From Peronospora farinosa (lineage: Eukaryota; Oomycota; Peronosporomycetes; Peronosporales; Peronosporaceae): a DNA stretch of 64,000 nt. Below are positions 63,507 through 64,000 of the stretch, one piece after another. The stretch is from the NCBI GenBank assembly GCA_947646735.1, contig CANTFK010000848.1, positions 248,001 to 312,000 on the forward strand, read 5' to 3'. Position 1 is the stretch's first letter, and each line of letters starts with the position of its first letter. A model generated the notes under the pieces. That model ran no database searches, was not told the DNA's origin, and was given only the letters and a program-made list of their open reading frames with translations. A program made the position numbers and the translations under genes.

Positions 63507-64000
63507 ATGGTGCGCGTGCCCGGATCATCTGGTGACTCGGGATTTCACCGTGAGTCCCTGAGAGAAGATGTGAAGGTCAAAATTGAACCTTGGATTGAAG
63601 CGTCAGCGGCAAAGGGATCACCGCAGGTGTGTGAAGAAAAAAGATCCCCGGATCATCAGCGTTTTGGGAGGGGCGCAGATGAAAAGAAAACCAAGGAGGA
63701 AGATCAAGAGATTGATCTGGAAGAAAAACCTCTACCCCCTCCCCAAGTCCTTTCGAGGACCCCTGCGGATCGCGTTGCAAAACGCGATCCGCTGGATAAA
63801 AATCCTTCGGTCAAAACCGAAGGAAACTTATCCAAAACCACTCCGAATTCGAAGAAGAAGAAGAATTCGAAGCCATCTCGAGTGAAGATGAAGGCGCCTG
63901 AATCGGATCATGATGATACCGACATGAAGCCAGCGCAGGAGAATGATAAGACGGAAGGGTGGAAACTGGATCAGTTGGAATGGTGTTATCATTGGAAGGA
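63507..64000 (+). CDS. gag: Gypsy-F gag, N-terminal part, runs off the window
   Basis: ATG at 63507 opens a frame with no stop to the window end (164 codons): MVRVPGSSGDSGFHRESLRE, then a charged, Lys/Glu/Pro-rich low-complexity region (KKTKEEDQEIDLEEKPLPPP, NSKKKKNSKPSRVKMKAPES) and KLDQLEWCYHWKE at the edge. The open frame, position after an LTR-like satellite and charged N-terminus followed by a Trp-rich segment suit a gypsy gag of the Gypsy-A type. It is the only gypsy gag here that looks fresh besides Gypsy-C. Confidence 0.6.
   Translation, partial: MVRVPGSSGDSGFHRESLREDVKVKIEPWIEASAAKGSPQVCEEKRSPDHQRFGRGADEKKTKEEDQEIDLEEKPLPPPQVLSRTPADRVAKRDPLDKNPSVKTEGNLSKTTPNSKKKKNSKPSRVKMKAPESDHDDTDMKPAQENDKTEGWKLDQLEWCYHWK

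Overview
The window is nuclear DNA of an oomycete, most likely a Peronosporales species (Phytophthora or a downy mildew). Three things suggest this: the few host genes have short introns (49 and 72 bp); the Ty3/gypsy and Ty1/copia proteins are of the kind that dominates oomycete genomes; and there is a mitochondrial-type ClpX and a pair of ammonium transporters with N-terminal leader peptides. The species call is inference. About 80% of the window is transposon sequence, much of it nested. Host genes are confined to about 29.3-36.8 kb and 54.3-58.1 kb.

Layout. 1-3.3 kb: degenerate minus-strand copia (Copia-1) with a solo LTR in its gag. 3.8-14.7 kb: old plus-strand gypsy (Gypsy-A), interrupted inside its protease by a 7.8-kb minus-strand gypsy (Gypsy-B, 5577-13416) and further on by a solo LTR (13732-14332). 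14.7-19.85 kb and 27.7-27.9 kb: the end of another LTR element, then a dense cluster of short repeats carrying a GTCGGAACGAC hairpin (Helitron-like, non-autonomous). 19.85-27.7 kb: a solo LTR split by a nearly complete gypsy (Gypsy-C) with only 122-bp LTRs. 29.3-36.8 kb: a large helical protein gene (+), a possible small gene (-), CLPX (-), FKBP12 (+) and a possible small gene. 38-48.3 kb: minisatellite, copia and gypsy debris, a mitochondrial-DNA insert, LINE-like debris and LTR copies. 48.36-54.05 kb: a young copia (Copia-3) with perfect 5-bp target duplication and a solo LTR in its gag. 54.3-58.15 kb: tandem ammonium transporter genes, the downstream one frameshifted, the upstream one intact. 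58.3-62.4 kb: minisatellite, then a gypsy (Gypsy-D) broken by a 2.45-kb inversion. 62.4-64 kb: start of another gypsy (Gypsy-F) running off the window.

The most interesting biology is in the gypsy elements. Gypsy-B, -C and -D each carry a long ORF of about 420-490 codons on the antisense strand, starting beside the 3' LTR and polypurine tract and reading inward over the chromodomain end of pol. Each ends in a predicted coiled coil. In Gypsy-C one DNA repeat encodes Arg-Ser repeats on one strand and Asn-Glu-Asn-Asp repeats on the other. Gypsy-C also has a textbook -1 frameshift signal (A AAA AAC, 7-nt spacer, 9-bp hairpin) at the gag/protease junction. All the LTR families here start with TGTAAC followed within 3-11 nt by GTTACA, a hairpin at the very end of the LTR.

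The host genes are housekeeping: mitochondrial protein unfolding (ClpX), prolyl isomerisation (FKBP12) and ammonium uptake (AMT). Nothing indicates that they work together. Element boundaries were read by eye; those with matched target duplications are the most reliable.
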